Part shown: positions 11,144-22,223 of the stretch, in pieces
Numbering within the stretch: the first letter of the stretch is position 1
How the letters are laid out: each line of letters starts with the position of its first letter
From: Saitoella complicata NRRL Y-17804
Lineage: Eukaryota; Ascomycota; Saitoellomycetes; Saitoellales; Saitoellaceae
Assembly: GCF_001661265.1 (NCBI RefSeq)
Contig: NW_017567018.1
Coordinates: forward strand, 124,001-188,000
Direction: 5' to 3'
Length of the DNA stretch: 64,000 bases
Position numbers and translations under genes: made by a program
The notes under the pieces: model-generated
Database searches by the model: none
What the model saw: only the letters and a program-made list of their open reading frames with translations
What the model was told of the DNA's origin: nothing

Positions 11144-11360
11144 TATATAAAACAGGCCTGATGCCACCTTAGAATCTTCATCAAACACAACCTTCTCATT
11201 GAGTATATCACAGTTACCAAGGCTCCAGAATCCTTCCACGACGTACTACCCTGCAGTAGTACATCTGATACAGGTAAAGTGCGCTACACATACCCCTGCG
11301 CTAGCGCGTGGCTCAGCTTGGTTTTAGTTTCTTTTGTCTACGCACGCATTCTTACATAGC
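11144..11360 (+). promoter_or_regulatory. TATA box and possible spliced leader region of an untranslated start
   Basis: TATATAAAA at 11144-11152 is a strong TATA-like box. A GT...AG interval of about 87 bp (about 11274-11360, GTAAAG to ACATAG) lies downstream and looks like an intron. I find no ATG-initiated frame between them, so this could be the 5' part of a non-coding or decayed transcription unit that leads into the chromodomain-like fragment. Confidence 0.35.
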
Positions 11361-11406
11361 TCGTCCTGACACGAACACCGACGTTAAAAACCGAAACATC
11401 ATATAG

Positions 11407-11970
11407 GGGCGAGAAACAGTCAAACGTTGGATTTGGGGATCTAAGAAAGCGTCTCTTTCACTATCCAAGCTGGAGCTGTCAAACTCAACATCACCCCATT
11501 TGTTGGACACCAGGCTATCTGTGGAAGTGGAACCCATTATCAGCCCACCATTACTAGGAGAACACAAGAAAGCGGAGTACGCTCCCTATAACCCAGGCGA
11601 GCTCCGAATTACGCGGATTCTGCGGAAGAAGGTGTCACGTTGCGGGCAAACTCGTTTTTTGGTGAAATATGCCACTGGTTGGACAAGATGGGTAAGTCAG
11701 CAAAACATTTGCAGGCGAACGTGCCTAATAAGATTTCTAACGGTTTTAGGTTTCACTGAGCCAAATTACTTGCGAAGAGCGGCTGCTTGAGGAATTCCTA
11801 GAACCGGAATGTCAGGCAGAGATGCAAGCCCGCAGTGCATGGGCACAGAAGCATGCTCGAAAGCATGCAAGAGAGAGTAAATCAAGATCGCCGTCTGAAA
11901 TCGCGGACGTGACCAGCGAGCTTTCAGAAAGCCTGCAGCAAGGCATGAATGAAATATCAGTTGATGAATA
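11407..11970 (+). pseudogene. Chromodomain-like fragment, origin uncertain
   Basis: Two coding-looking blocks (11407-11691 and 11750-11970) are separated by a 58-bp GT...AG interval. The blocks carry a chromo-like signature: a strand motif RITRILRKK, then RFLVKYATGWTRW, and after the interval a CEERLLEEFLE helix followed by a charged Arg/Lys/Ser tail. Chromodomains bind methylated histone tails and occur both in host heterochromatin proteins and in some mobile elements. I find no conventional start and no other domain, so it looks like a fragment. No terminal repeats or polymerase sequence are nearby, so I do not assign it to an element family. Confidence 0.45.
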
Positions 11971-12148
11971 GTTTGATACTAGTGCACGGGCGGGCCCAGC
12001 AGACGAGATACCCAGGGTTATATGGTATTGGAGTAAATGATTAATAAGCATGGTCTTATATCCAGCGTATGCGATGGCACTGTGTGTCCCAAACCAGCTT
12101 GTCTGATCTATGCCATAAACAGCTGCACAGCAAGTTCGAATAGGTGCC

Positions 12149-12945
12149 TTACAGCACACGCTTCACCTCAAAGAAGCGCTTCAGGTAGAATACCTAAACC
12201 AGAGGTTAATATTGCCAAGGGAGTCACCATCCAAAGTACATACCTGGAACACCCCCACGCAAACAAGCACAATACCCTGGGTGACACTCCACCATTTCAC
12301 TCTCGTGTTGGTAGACTCAGCGGTGTTCCTGTGCCTTCGCTCACGGACAACAATGTACTCCTGCTCATCCTTAACCGCATTAAGCAAATCCGCAAGCTCT
12401 CTGACCTCCTTCTCCACAGGATCATTGTGGTCCGGGTCATTCAAGTTTTCTGGAACGTAAACAATGCCGTGGACATTGAAGGATACTTCCTTGGTAGAGA
12501 TTGATGACATCTCGTTGGAGAAGCAGTAGCGGTAGGTGCCATCGTGCTGGGCCTCAAAGGAGTGGTCGCCAGTGGAAGACTTAAGATCAGAAATCAACAC
12601 CGAATCCTTGGGATCAGTAAGCTAGGTTTATGTTAGTAAGTTTGCGAACACGACTGCCCGTCGGCTGATTATGACAACTACTCACCCAAAAGTCGATATC
12701 TCCGTTTCCTCCATCCCCGACACCAACTTGGAAGCTGACAGTCATGGTGTCCCCCCTGTGAAGGCCCTCATGGAAACATTCTGTAATTTGCAACAGTCAG
12801 TGCCTGTAAGCGCAATTGTATGCCTCGCAATTGCAAACAGACTTCAGGACCTACCTCGTACATGGGGCGGAACATTAATGGTGTGGGCGATCACCAAGGT
12901 AGCTGCCAGCAGCAGGAGAAGAGGTGACCACAGGTGGGATAGCAT
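12149..12945 (-). CDS. EMP24: Emp24 (p24 beta) COPII cargo receptor
   Basis: This is a p24-family type I membrane protein that cycles between ER and Golgi and helps load cargo such as GPI-anchored proteins. Four exons (12945-12855, 12780-12686, 12621-12244, 12193-12149) with three short introns join in frame to 202 residues. It has a signal peptide ending near VIAH, then the GOLD domain with the cysteine pair (ECFHEG and YRYCFSNEMSS), a coiled coil (ELADLLNAVKDEQEYIVVRE), one transmembrane segment near the end, and the cytosolic tail FYLKRFFEVKRVL. The tail keeps the FF (COPII) and dibasic (COPI) signals typical of the beta subclass. All expected elements are present at the usual length. Confidence 0.93.
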
Positions 12946-13279
12946 GTTTGACCCGAGACGGTACAATTGCCTGTCGTAGACAAATGTTGTTGTACTTGCG
13001 CAACGGGCCGTCGAGATCTCGCGTTGCCCGTGACGTCGGACGCACGTGAGACTTTTGAATAAAGAAGCAACTGACCAAGGGAAATGCTTGCTAAGCTTTG
13101 CAGATAACTTGATTATACTCTTCATCTCATACCGACGATTACCGAAGCATGTGTCTACGTTACCGGTACTGGTGCCATTATGCACGACGATCCCCGTACA
13201 CGGTACAACGTCTCGAGCGCTCTGCGATTTCGAAGAGATCACAATTACAATTAAGAGTATTACCAGTCAATTCGGTAAC
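12946..13279. promoter_or_regulatory. Head-to-head promoter, EMP24 / PSMG4-like
   Basis: This 334-bp divergent intergenic region contains a CGTGACGTCGG sequence (about 13028) with a TGACGTC core, a CREB/ATF-type palindrome seen in fungal bZIP sites. No TATA box is obvious. Confidence 0.35.
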
Positions 13280-13728
13280 ATGGAACACGCGGCCGAACCA
13301 CGGATTAAGATTGCCTATTCCAGTCTCCCACCAACACTACTGACACCCCAAGCACGACATGTCCAGCTCACTTTTCTCTACCCTTCATCGTCCATATTCA
13401 TCTGGACAGGGACTGACGCAGCAATGGGTCCAATCAGTGTTGGTATGCCAGGCTTGAACGGCGTAAACGTTGCACGGTTGCAGCAGGCCAGCGGCACCGG
13501 GGAGGCAATTGATCGAGTAATGAGACTACTAAGTAAAGACCCCCTGCCATCAATCCGAACCACCGGTTACTGACAAAGTTCGTAGCGACACGTCTGAGGC
13601 GACAAGTCTTTATAGCAGGCAACCTGCCATTCGGAGGAGATGAAGCGGAAGAGGAGACGCGGGCTTTACTGGCCGAGATCATCCGTCTGGAGAAAGAAGA
13701 AAGCCAAAGCCAAGCGAACGGAGCATGA
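13280..13728 (+). CDS. Proteasome assembly chaperone 4-like protein
   Basis: This is a small protein resembling PSMG4/Poc4, which pairs with PSMG3/Poc3 to help form the 20S alpha ring. My model joins 13280-13516 to 13579-13728 (128 residues). The strand SIFIWTGTDAAMGPISVGMP and the later ATRLRRQVFIAGNLP match the family pattern of a beta-strand, an Arg-rich helix and a QVF strand. The donor at 13517 (GTAATG) and acceptor at 13578 keep the frame. A second in-frame choice (donor at 13532, acceptor at 13584) would change about five residues and places the acceptor better relative to the CTGAC branch point. Function rests on fold-level resemblance. Confidence 0.6.
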
Positions 13729-14342
13729 TTCCTCGATCGTACCAGTTGAAGCTGGCCTTCCATGTTGGCAGTTAGAAGATGCCACCGCGTCAATCATGTC
13801 GGGTCTTCTTTAACGTCATGGAGTTACCACCGTCGCGGGTCCGTTTGACACCACCTTCTTCAAATCGGAACAATGGATATCCGACTTCTGTCGCAAGGAC
13901 AACTAGAGACCGGATCAATTTAGTTCATGGAAGACTGGTATTGCCTATTGCTGACTGCCACCACAAACCTTGTTTCGGACTCATAGAAGTGCTTGTGGTT
14001 AGAATGATCTTCTGGGGTCGAGTCGGCCCCTTTTTCTTCACCTTTTCGAAGTACATCGGAATGCAGGTATGCTCAGCTTTCAGAACTTTAAATGCCCAGG
14101 TTCGAAGCCCTTGATACCTACCGGTCCACCCCTCGCAGCCAGCTACAAAATGACGCAGTCCGCGCGCAGGAGGACGAAAGATGCTTGAGAGTCCTGAGCT
14201 CGCAACATTAGGAGACCGGTACAGGGAATCATTTCAAAATTGATATTAATGTAACCGTTTATCTACAATCGTATAGAGATTACCCAACATTATTCATATC
14301 TCAACTCCAAAACCGTTTCCGTCCAATCATAAAAACACTACC
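13729..14342. other. Intergenic 3'-3' region, no gene seen
   Basis: This 614-bp gap lies between two convergent genes. An open frame at 13779-14114 has no recognisable domain and is probably chance. No RNA gene or repeat is seen. Confidence 0.5.
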
Positions 14343-16338
14343 TTAACGCCTTGCCTGAGTGTCACGGTACTGCTCACCGGTAACCTCGTTATCCATCTGC
14401 ATACCCATACCAGCCATAGGAGCAGTGAAGTCGTTCGACTGAGACATCCTACCCTCGCCGACCTCGCCGACACCAATCTCCGACGTTCTGGCGGTGGCGG
14501 TACCCTTCTTCTGCGACGTCAACTCAATAGAGTTGTCAGCGGAGTCTCTGGTGGTAGGCAACTCCACAACAGTCTGGCCAGGGCCGTAGGTAGACTCGAC
14601 GTACTCAGTACGCCAAAAGCGGGTGTCACCCTTCGTGAGACGCTGAACCCAAGGAGGCAAGATGCCACCCTCCAACTTCCAGGTCCAGTGCTCCTTCTTG
14701 TCAAGCTCCGGAGGCTGAATGCGACCACCAGAGATGACACCAACAATCCAGGTGAAACCGTTGAGGAGGATGTAAGAGCAGATACCGGCGATAAGTCCGT
14801 AAGCGATGGAGTAGGTGAAGGGCATCAAGGCGATGGTGAGGAAAGCGGGGATAGCGTCTCCAGGGTAATCCCAGTTGATGAAAGCAGCGGACTTGATCAT
14901 CATACTGCCGACAATGACCAAGGTGGATCCGGTAGCCCACGTAGGAATGGAAGCGAAGATAGGTGCGAAGAAGATGGAGATGAAGAAGCCGAAACCGATA
15001 ACAATGGCGGTGATACCCGTCTTTCCACCCTCCGAGATACCAGCACCAGATTCGATGAAAGCGGTGACGGGAGGAAGACCCATTAAAGAACCAATGGAGA
15101 TACAGGAGGCATCGACGAGGTAAGCAGTGGCGGATCCTTCGAAGTCCTGGGTGCGGGGGTCGACGAAACCGGCGAACTTGGCCATAGAGTATAAAGTACC
15201 GGTGGTATCCATGATGTCGACGTACAAGAAGGTGATCAAAGCCAACCAGAGGTGACCACTGCTAAAGTCCCAGTCTTGAACAGCGGCGGTCTTCTCAAGC
15301 TTGTGGAAGGTCACAACCTTCTTGAAGAAGTCGAAGTTGGAGTCACCAGCATCAGTGTGAGGGAACTGAGTGATGACCGAATTACGAGGCCAGGAAGTGA
15401 TAGAGACGATTCCGATACCGATCAAAATGGCACCCTTAACCTTGTACATCAAGAGGATGGCGGTGACAACACCTCCCAAGAAGATACCGATCCACATGGT
15501 GGGGGACTGAAGCTTGTGGGACAAACAAACACCGTTCTCATCCTGGTACTCGGCAGGACATCCACCAAGACCAACGATAGTGGCAGAGTCAGCTCCAATC
15601 ACACCAAGTCCAGCACTGGGTGCAAGACCAATGATGGTAAGGTACAATCCAATACCGGCACCGGCAGCAAGCTTGATCGACGCGGGAATAGCACGAGCGA
15701 GCCACTGACGGATACCGAGAATGGACAACGCGACGAAGAGAAGACCCTCAACGAAGACAGCAGCCAAAGCCTGACGATAAGAGACGTTTCCGGAACCGTG
15801 GTAACCGACGACTTGGTAGGTGAAGTAAGCGTTCAAACCCATTCCGGGAGCGATACCAAGGGGAAGGTTGGCGAGGAAACCCATGCAGACACAGGCGATA
15901 CAAGCAATGGCGCAGGTAGCGGTAACGATATCACGCTTCACGACGGACACACTGTACAAAGTGTAAGCTTCAGCTCATGCGGGGTACAAGGACATGAAGC
16001 GTACCACTCAAGGTAAGAGGGATCAACAGCGCAAATGGTATCGGTAGGGTCGACAGGGTCACAGATACACGTTCCTCCAGAGTCCGAGACAATAGACGAG
16101 TTCACGGCGATGATGTAAGCCATGGCGAAGAAGGTGGCCAAACCGGCACGGATCTCGATGGAGAACTTGGATCCAGCACGCTCGCGGGGGTGACTGCGCA
16201 GAAGGCCATGAGTAACCGTACGACAGAGTCTGTCAGCGCAAATCAAGCGTACCCGCTGCCTTCCAAACGAAAGTGGCGACCGATGAAGGAGCGCGCAATG
16301 CGCAAGTTCAGGTTTTCGATCACGTTGTTGAAAATCAT
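14343..16338 (-). CDS. azgA: AzgA-type adenine/guanine/hypoxanthine permease
   Basis: This is a proton-coupled purine transporter of the plasma membrane, AzgA branch of the NCS2-like fold. Exons 16338-16253, 16193-16005 and 15951-14343 join to 627 residues. The N-terminal RLEGSGHPRERAGSKF, split by the first intron, and RAGLATFFAMAYIIAVN are family hallmarks. Also present are PGMGLNAYFTY, the DIMDTTGTLY and GLPPVTAFIESGAGI motifs, and 12 or more hydrophobic segments. The cytosolic C-terminal tail is long and Ser/Thr-rich, a plausible site for ubiquitin-linked turnover. The start ATG at 16338 was chosen because it yields the conserved N-terminus through a 59-bp intron. Confidence in the family is high. 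Exact purine specificity is inferred. Confidence 0.92.
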
Positions 16339-16837
16339 GATTGGCGAGTGTTACCCACGGGTGGGAGAGGTGATCCTGGAGAGACAGGTGCGGGCGGGGA
16401 AAGACGCGATATAAAAAAAGAAGCGAATTCCTGACGCCCAACGGCGGACATCGTTACTGAATCGGTCGGGTACCAATATTTTTTAGTTTGACCGACGATA
16501 AGCGTAATGAGACAAGTTCATATGGGAGGTGCGGTAAGGAGGGGCGCTTCGGCGACCATCTCGGTTCTGATTCGCCGCGCGCGGAAATCGATGCACCGAA
16601 CCCTGCCATCAAGAAAATTTAATGAGGACTAGAACAACCTTTGAGCAAGGAACGCAGATACGTTAAGCTTCCATTGGTCTTCGAGGCCTCGGAGTCTGGC
16701 TGAAATCGGTAAGTTCAAGCGCCGGTGTTTGCATGCGACCGCCATTCGGGCGTTGTCGGGACCCTGGCGTGAACGCGAGTGTATAAGGTAGCATCTAAGT
16801 GTTAAACGTCCCTGCTTCTGCTGTTGCTGCGGCTCAC
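16339..16837. other. Intergenic: azgA promoter and SPA2 3' flank
   Basis: This region of about 500 bp is upstream of azgA and downstream of SPA2, both on the minus strand. A purine-uptake gene is often under nitrogen (GATA) control, but I see no clear cluster of GATA sites. No ORF or RNA gene is supported. Confidence 0.4.
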
Positions 16838-19338
16838 CTAACGCAATGCATCTTCATCCTCTTGTCTAGTAATTCCCAATCCAACGATATCATCCTCTCC
16901 AGCCGCCATCGGTAATGATGTCTGACGATTGTCTTCCACCGCCTTCATAAGCGCCTTCACCAACTTGGCCGTATCAAAGGCTGCACCAGCGAGCTTTTGC
17001 TTATAAGCTTTGTCAACCACAGCCCCTTCGGCTTCAGTATCCATTCGCATTTCGTTGACCTTAGTAGCACATCCTTCGAGATCATTGACAATGACTGAGA
17101 TGGACGTGACTGATGCCGGGCTCAACGCACGCGAGCGACTGACCACGTTTGTGACAGTCTCCACAATGTCATGCATGTGCATGCGGAGTTCAGGCAGTGC
17201 AGCGTCTGCACGAATGGATGAGAGCAAAGCCTGAATGTCCTCGACGATTCGTTCTGTCTGAGTTTCGAGATGTCCCTGTAGCTCTTGTTAGCGATCGTGC
17301 AAAGACTAGTAATTGACTTTCATACCTTCAACTCCTCAAGCTCATCGCGGCCATCTCGATTGCCTCCGTACGAGCTACCACTGATTGCGCTCCACCTCTC
17401 ATTCATTCTAACAGGCACTCTCCTCGGCTGCTGCTCATTCTCATTCTCACTACTATAAGCCGACGCAGTGTGCGGGATGAGATTGCTCGGAATTGCAGGC
17501 ATGGGTCCCGTCAGCGGAGGCGGCGAATCAACACTGTAGTGCGAGGAGCTGCGACGCCGGAACGTGCGAAGCGCAGCGGACTCGCGAACGACCTTGGTAC
17601 GCTCACCGACAACTGACATGCTCACCGCACTGCTACCGCTTTCAGAGACAGTATCATCTCCATCATCGAGGACTGCTTCACCGTTGCTCGTCGGCCGGAG
17701 ACGGACAATGTTGACGAGTTCCACCACAGTTCCGGACAGATGGCTCGCCGCAGCATCAACCAGGCTGATAGGCGACAGACCTCTTGCAGCGATATGGTTC
17801 TTGCAAGCAGTGATAAGGTTGCTGCACGTCGCACTCAACCTCTGCCTCAACTTCATCACTCGCTGCAACACCTCAGGAGCCACACCATTCGGCGCTTGAT
17901 CCAAGTCAGCATCGATCGCCCTCGTAGCAGACAACAGTCCCTTCATCGAGTCCATCATCGCTCCCTGCAAGTTCGACGAACGCGCAGAAGAAAGCAAATC
18001 ATCCACAGCGGCCTGGAAGTTACCGAAATGCCCATCATCAATGGCGCCATTCTCAGCATGTAAATTGCTCCGGTCGACCTGTGCTCTTCCAAACACCGAA
18101 GTGGCCCTCAAGGACCTCAACTGTGCTCGTGCCTGAGAGTGCATTGATTTCCAATGCGACACCTCCGCCTGGAGCGTAGAGAGCTGCTCCCGCAACTGAT
18201 CCGTTTCACTCAAGTTGGTCGACTCGCGTAACGACAACGACTTCATCTCCTCCAAGAACTGCATCGCTTCCCGTCGTACTTGCTCTGTTACCTCGTGCTG
18301 AACGCGCAAATCCTCCTTCAGCTTGGCATTCTCCTCGCCCAATCTTGTCCACTGCCCTGCTTGTCCTTCAGCTTCTCGTCGTCTTTGCTCGGCCACATCT
18401 GCTGACTCTCGTGCTGACTTCAACTCCTCATTCGCCCGGGCCAAGTCAGACTCCAATGCGGCAACCCTAGCTTGCAAACCTGCGATGTTGGCCTCGTAGT
18501 CAGTAGGTGCTGCAGGGCGTGCGGGCACAACTTGACTTGCTGGCGAGCTGGCCAGCGCTCTCGAGGCAGATGTGATGCTTGCGTTGTCGCTCAAGATACC
18601 GCCGTACAAGGATGCACTGGAGACAGACTCATGTTGATTAGGCTCTTCGGGGTATGACTGGGCCGGTTGCGACTCTTCTTCATCTTCACTTTCCTCAACC
18701 ATTTGTGATTTGTTCGGAATAAGAGTATTCGACTGGAAAGTCTTCGGCTGCGGTCTCACCTCCGGCGGTCCCATAACAACGGGGGCTCTTGCAGGCGACC
18801 TCTCCCTCTGCGCACCAACACCTCCTTCGAACTCCGGATACCTCCTCACCAATTCGTGATACACATCCGTTCCCAAATCCTTGAACCTAGGCGGTGGCAG
18901 CGTACTCAACTTCTGCCGTGCCTGATTTCTCTTGGGATGGTACTTTTCGTTCTCGGGCAAGGACCTCGGTGCGACAGTACCTCCCTGTCGTCGCGAGAGT
19001 TCATCGAAAACATCTTGGCTCAGTTCCTGAAATTGCTGTCGGCTCAGTCGCAGCAACTTATCGCGGGCTTTGTGTTGCCTGTCGGAGGCCGGGTCGTTGT
19101 TGAGGCCGGGGCCAAGGTATCGCTTGAGTGCCGCATGGTAAACACGAGCAGTCTCCAGGTCTCCAGGTCTAACAGGCGGTCGCAATCCCCCACTACCTAC
19201 GTTCGAACCAACATTCGAGGTACCCCCCCTTGAATCCTCCGAACGAAGGGAATATGAGCTCAACGCCGGTGAAGCCGGCCGTGCTTCCCGAGGAATAGTC
19301 GGCGGACCAGGACGCTGATTGTATGCACCGTTCTGCAT
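16838..19338 (-). CDS. SPA2: Spa2-type polarisome scaffold
   Basis: This scaffold of the polarisome links formins and MAP-kinase components at sites of polar growth. Exon 19338-17326 joins 17275-16838 through a roughly 50-bp intron, giving about 816 residues. Two Spa-homology (GIT) repeats lie near residues 70-175 (motifs KARDKLLRLSRQQFQELSQD and ARQKLSTLPPPRFKDLGTD). A coiled coil follows at about 290-430. The conserved C-terminal helical domain is split by the intron at DELEELK / GHLETQTERIVEDIQALL. The ATG at 19338 (MQNGAYNQRP) is the first in-frame methionine. The open frame upstream to 19440 begins with GTG and is not needed. Length is shorter than yeast Spa2 but similar to other fungal homologues. 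Confidence 0.88.
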
Positions 19339-19575
19339 ACCGTACAAGAAGGAAAAGACCGTATGGTTTGTGCTGGGTGTGTCGTACTTCGAGGATGGCT
19401 GTTGAACGTTCGGTCGCGAGCACCCGGCCCTCCCAAACACACGCGCACGTACTGCAGCCGCAGAAATGAAGGGAAAGGTTAAAACAAAGGAATTAATTCA
19501 ATGCAAGAATAATCAAGAAACACAAAACGCCAGCCATGCCAAGATTCCAAGCAAAAAGTCCCGAGAGAGAGTATG

Positions 19576-20211
19576 TCAAAAGAAGTGAACGGCGTGCAGT
19601 ACGGGCAGCCGTGGGTGTGCCTCCTGCCATCGAGCGAGGACCTCCTGGATCTCGCCGTCTGGGTCTGTGCATGCCTCCAAAGCCGTTGCAAGCTCAAGGA
19701 TACCCTTTCCTCCTACGTCTGCTTCCTCGCGGTTATCCGTAATGTCGACGTTGATGACATGAACAGGGCGGTTGAGGTTCTCTCCCCGGTTGATCAGATC
19801 TGTATTTCGTGCGTTAGAACAATTACTATTCAGCCAATTCAACATCCACAACGCACCATCGCAAACAGCATCAAAACACCTCTCTTCACACGTAATCACC
19901 ACATCGAACGTACTCTTGTGTTCCTGCCACCTCTCGGGCGCTTCCTTGATATTCCGATTCCGATCCAACATGGACAACAGCCCGTTCGCCGTATACAGCT
20001 TCTTGTCTTGCGCCGCAAGCTCTTGGTAGATCTGATTGTACGGCGTGCCAAACTTGTAGATATTCGGCCTATCCGCTGCTGGACCTGGTAGACGGACAGC
20101 AGATCCGGTGCCGTACGAACAGACATTGAACCCCGCCTTGCAGAGCTTGTCGTGTGCGTCCATGGATCGATTCTGGTTTGAAGCGCATACAGTCGCAAAG
20201 AGGAGCTTCAT
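19576..20211 (-). CDS. SSU72: Ssu72 RNA polymerase II CTD phosphatase
   Basis: This phosphatase removes Ser5 (and Ser7) phosphates from the Pol II C-terminal domain and is part of the cleavage and polyadenylation machinery in the nucleus. The protein has 211 residues and no intron. The low-molecular-weight-PTP-like active site CX5R is seen as Cys9-ASNQN-Arg15 right after the first strand. Family motifs [16 protein letters not shown] and [17 protein letters not shown] are intact, and the C-terminus (HAVHFF) is the usual end. The start was chosen at 20211 because the family begins with a short MKLLFATVC strand. The longer upstream frame would add an atypical extension. It shares a 175-bp promoter with the SH3 gene. 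Confidence 0.95.
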   Translation of the reverse strand: MKLLFATVCASNQNRSMDAHDKLCKAGFNVCSYGTGSAVRLPGPAADRPNIYKFGTPYNQIYQELAAQDKKLYTANGLLSMLDRNRNIKEAPERWQEHKSTFDVVITCEERCFDAVCDGALWMLNWLNSNCSNARNTDLINRGENLNRPVHVINVDITDNREEADVGGKGILELATALEACTDPDGEIQEVLARWQEAHPRLPVLHAVHFF

Positions 20212-20386
20212 GTTGAATTGTGAGAACAGTACTGTCACTGGACACTCACGTAGGTATATATCGTACGCGGGTCTCACCAGCCACACAGCCAACCAGCCGA
20301 GAGCACTCCCGAATGGACTTGGACCGTGCGGGCTCAAACACAGAGCTTACCCGTCAAACCGACAATTGCGATCAGATATTGCGTCC

Positions 20387-21181
20387 ATGGAAGAAGCAGA
20401 AGCCGAGTCGCAGCAGCATGTGAAGCGGATATCACTCGATCCGTCCGTGCTAAAAGCGCAACCGCAAGAATTCATCGTTCGCGACTACGCCTATAACCCC
20501 ACCGATCCACTCTTCCACGGCCCCACCCCTTCCTCCTCTCCCCGCTCCTCCCTCTCCCTCGACCTCGAACAAACCCGCCTCGACGGCCCACCCTACGACG
20601 AAGACGCCGACCTCGCATCTCCACAATTCCAAGGCCACGGCTTCGCGTTCCAAGCGAGTCACGAAGATGAGGAAGTCCATGGACGCGCGATCGCGTTATT
20701 TGATTTCGTTCCTGAGCATGAGAACGAGGTTGCGTTGAGCGAGGGGCAATTGGTTTGGGTTAGCTATCGACATGGGCAGGGGTGGTTGGTTGCCGAGGAT
20801 CCGGCGACAGGTGTGTGGAACCTTACTCTCTCCTATCACAAAGATCACAGCTAACAAGTGCGTGGTACAGGCGAAAGCGGACTAATACCCGAAGACTACA
20901 TCCAACTAATCGGCGACTTTACCGGCGAAGAACTCGGCGTCCTCCACCCTCAACTCTCTCACTCATCGCACCTCCAGCACGACCCATCACTCCCTCCAGA
21001 AGAGGAAGCAGAATCAAATCTCGAAGAAGACGAATGGATTGACGAACCAGACGATACAGACCCACCACGGGCACTTTCTCCGGCACTACCAGAATCACAA
21101 GCGACGAGTCCGACGCCGTCGCAGCAGTTACGGACGCCGGTGTCGAGAAGGACGTCGCAGATGGGTGGGTATGATGGTTGA
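20387..21181 (+). CDS. SH3-domain adaptor (Nbp2/Skb5-like)
   Basis: This is a 244-residue adaptor with one central SH3 domain. Exons 20387-20810 and 20871-21181 join in frame within the SH3 fold. The domain begins RAIALFDFVPEHENEVAL, continues through EGQLVWVSYRHGQGWLVAED, and ends GLIPEDYIQ. This pattern is close to yeast Nbp2 and fission-yeast Skb5, which bring PP2C phosphatases or PAK kinases to stress MAP-kinase pathways. N- and C-terminal regions are Ser/Pro/acidic and probably disordered. The partner is inferred from family resemblance only. The ATG at 20387 is the first in the long open frame that starts after the divergent SSU72 promoter. Confidence 0.75.
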
Positions 21182-21414
21182 TACGCAATTGGGCGATACA
21201 TGGGAATGGACACGGCAGAGGATGTGAGGAAGACTGTCGCTGGACGATGGTCTGGGGATATAAACATGTTACTGGATGGGTTTAACTTAGGCCTGTGGAC
21301 TGGCCATGGGCAGGGACTGTTTAGATGTGCCATAGGCATTGGGTTGTACGTGTGAGGCACGCTTTCATATATTGTTATCCTTGATACTCTCCTCATAATG
21401 TTTTACTAGACTAC

Positions 21415-22041
21415 CTATTTCGATGAACGGGGTTTTCGGGTACTCCTACGTTTGGCATCGGGCTCCGCTACGGGCTCGGGCCGTGAGTCACCCGATTCGC
21501 TTTCTCCAACCTTTGCTTTTCGCTTCTTTGACGTCGTCTTTGGCTTTGCAGCATCCTCCTTCGGGGATGTATGCGCCTCACTTTCCCCACGCACCTCTCT
21601 CCAAATCTTCCACTGCATGTCTCTTGGCGAGATCTCTTCCTCCGCCTCTTGGCAGATCTTTTCAATAGCAGTAACAACCGCTTTATACTCCTTCAAGGTG
21701 TATTTGAGGTCTTTCCTACTCTTCAAGCCCAATACCTTGACAGCGGCTTCATCAGAGTAGAAGGGTGCATCATCACGGACGATGCCCAGAATAAGCGAGC
21801 CAAGAGCGGGCCCGACGCCGCGTAGAACGGTGATCTCTTTCAAGGCTTCGTCCAGAGTGAGAGCCGGGTTGAATGCAGCTTTTGAGGCGGCTGCCACTGC
21901 GCCATCACTGTTCCGAGCGACGAGGGCGGGCAGGGTAGGCCTTCGCTGGCCGTGCTGCATCTTCCATTGCAGAAGGTCCTTGAGCCCGTCCAGCGTAACA
22001 GCTCGGCTCTCCCTTATTGACTGGACGACTGGAAGATCCAT
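21415..22041 (-). CDS. Helix-hairpin-helix (HhH-GPD-like) protein of unknown function
   Basis: This 208-residue single-exon protein has an N-terminal helical region and a clear HhH-like motif, EITVLRGVGPALGSLILGI, around residues 69-87, as found in DNA-glycosylase-type folds. The later YSDEAAVKVLG also recalls that superfamily. The catalytic lysine/aspartate of a true glycosylase is not evident. The C-terminus is Lys/Arg-rich (KKRKAK, KRRSTRK), suggesting nuclear targeting. I recognise it only as a conserved fungal hypothetical type. A DNA-binding or non-catalytic repair role is possible. Confidence 0.6.
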   Translation of the reverse strand: MDLPVVQSIRESRAVTLDGLKDLLQWKMQHGQRRPTLPALVARNSDGAVAAASKAAFNPALTLDEALKEITVLRGVGPALGSLILGIVRDDAPFYSDEAAVKVLGLKSRKDLKYTLKEYKAVVTAIEKICQEAEEEISPRDMQWKIWREVRGESEAHTSPKEDAAKPKTTSKKRKAKVGESESGDSRPEPVAEPDAKRRSTRKPRSSK

Positions 22042-22223
22042 TGGTCATTGTGCATGCGGTGTTGTGCGCAGGCTGCTCTCCTACGTCATGCGGCACTTCT
22101 CGCAGTTGACGTCGCGCCCGCGTCTCTTCTGCCATCCTGAGCCTACTCAAAATAACAAGGACCCCCCCCCCACCCCACCCAACCCACCAGCATTCACCAG
22201 CATTCACCAACCATTCATCCACA
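22042..22223. promoter_or_regulatory. Head-to-head promoter, HhH protein / Srk1-like kinase
   Basis: This 182-bp divergent region contains a C-rich tract (about 22162-22192) and CATTCACCA-like repeats just before the kinase ATG at 22224. These probably lie in the kinase 5' leader. Confidence 0.4.

Noticed and set aside
13779-14114. 111-residue plus-strand frame after the PSMG4-like gene
   Set aside because: No motif, no splice or promoter support, composition not coding-like.
15252-16016. 254-residue plus-strand frame over azgA
   Set aside because: Antisense shadow of the permease with polar low-complexity sequence and no domain.
19339-19440. N-terminal extension of SPA2 to 19440
   Set aside because: It would begin with GTG and has no conserved sequence; the first ATG is at 19338.
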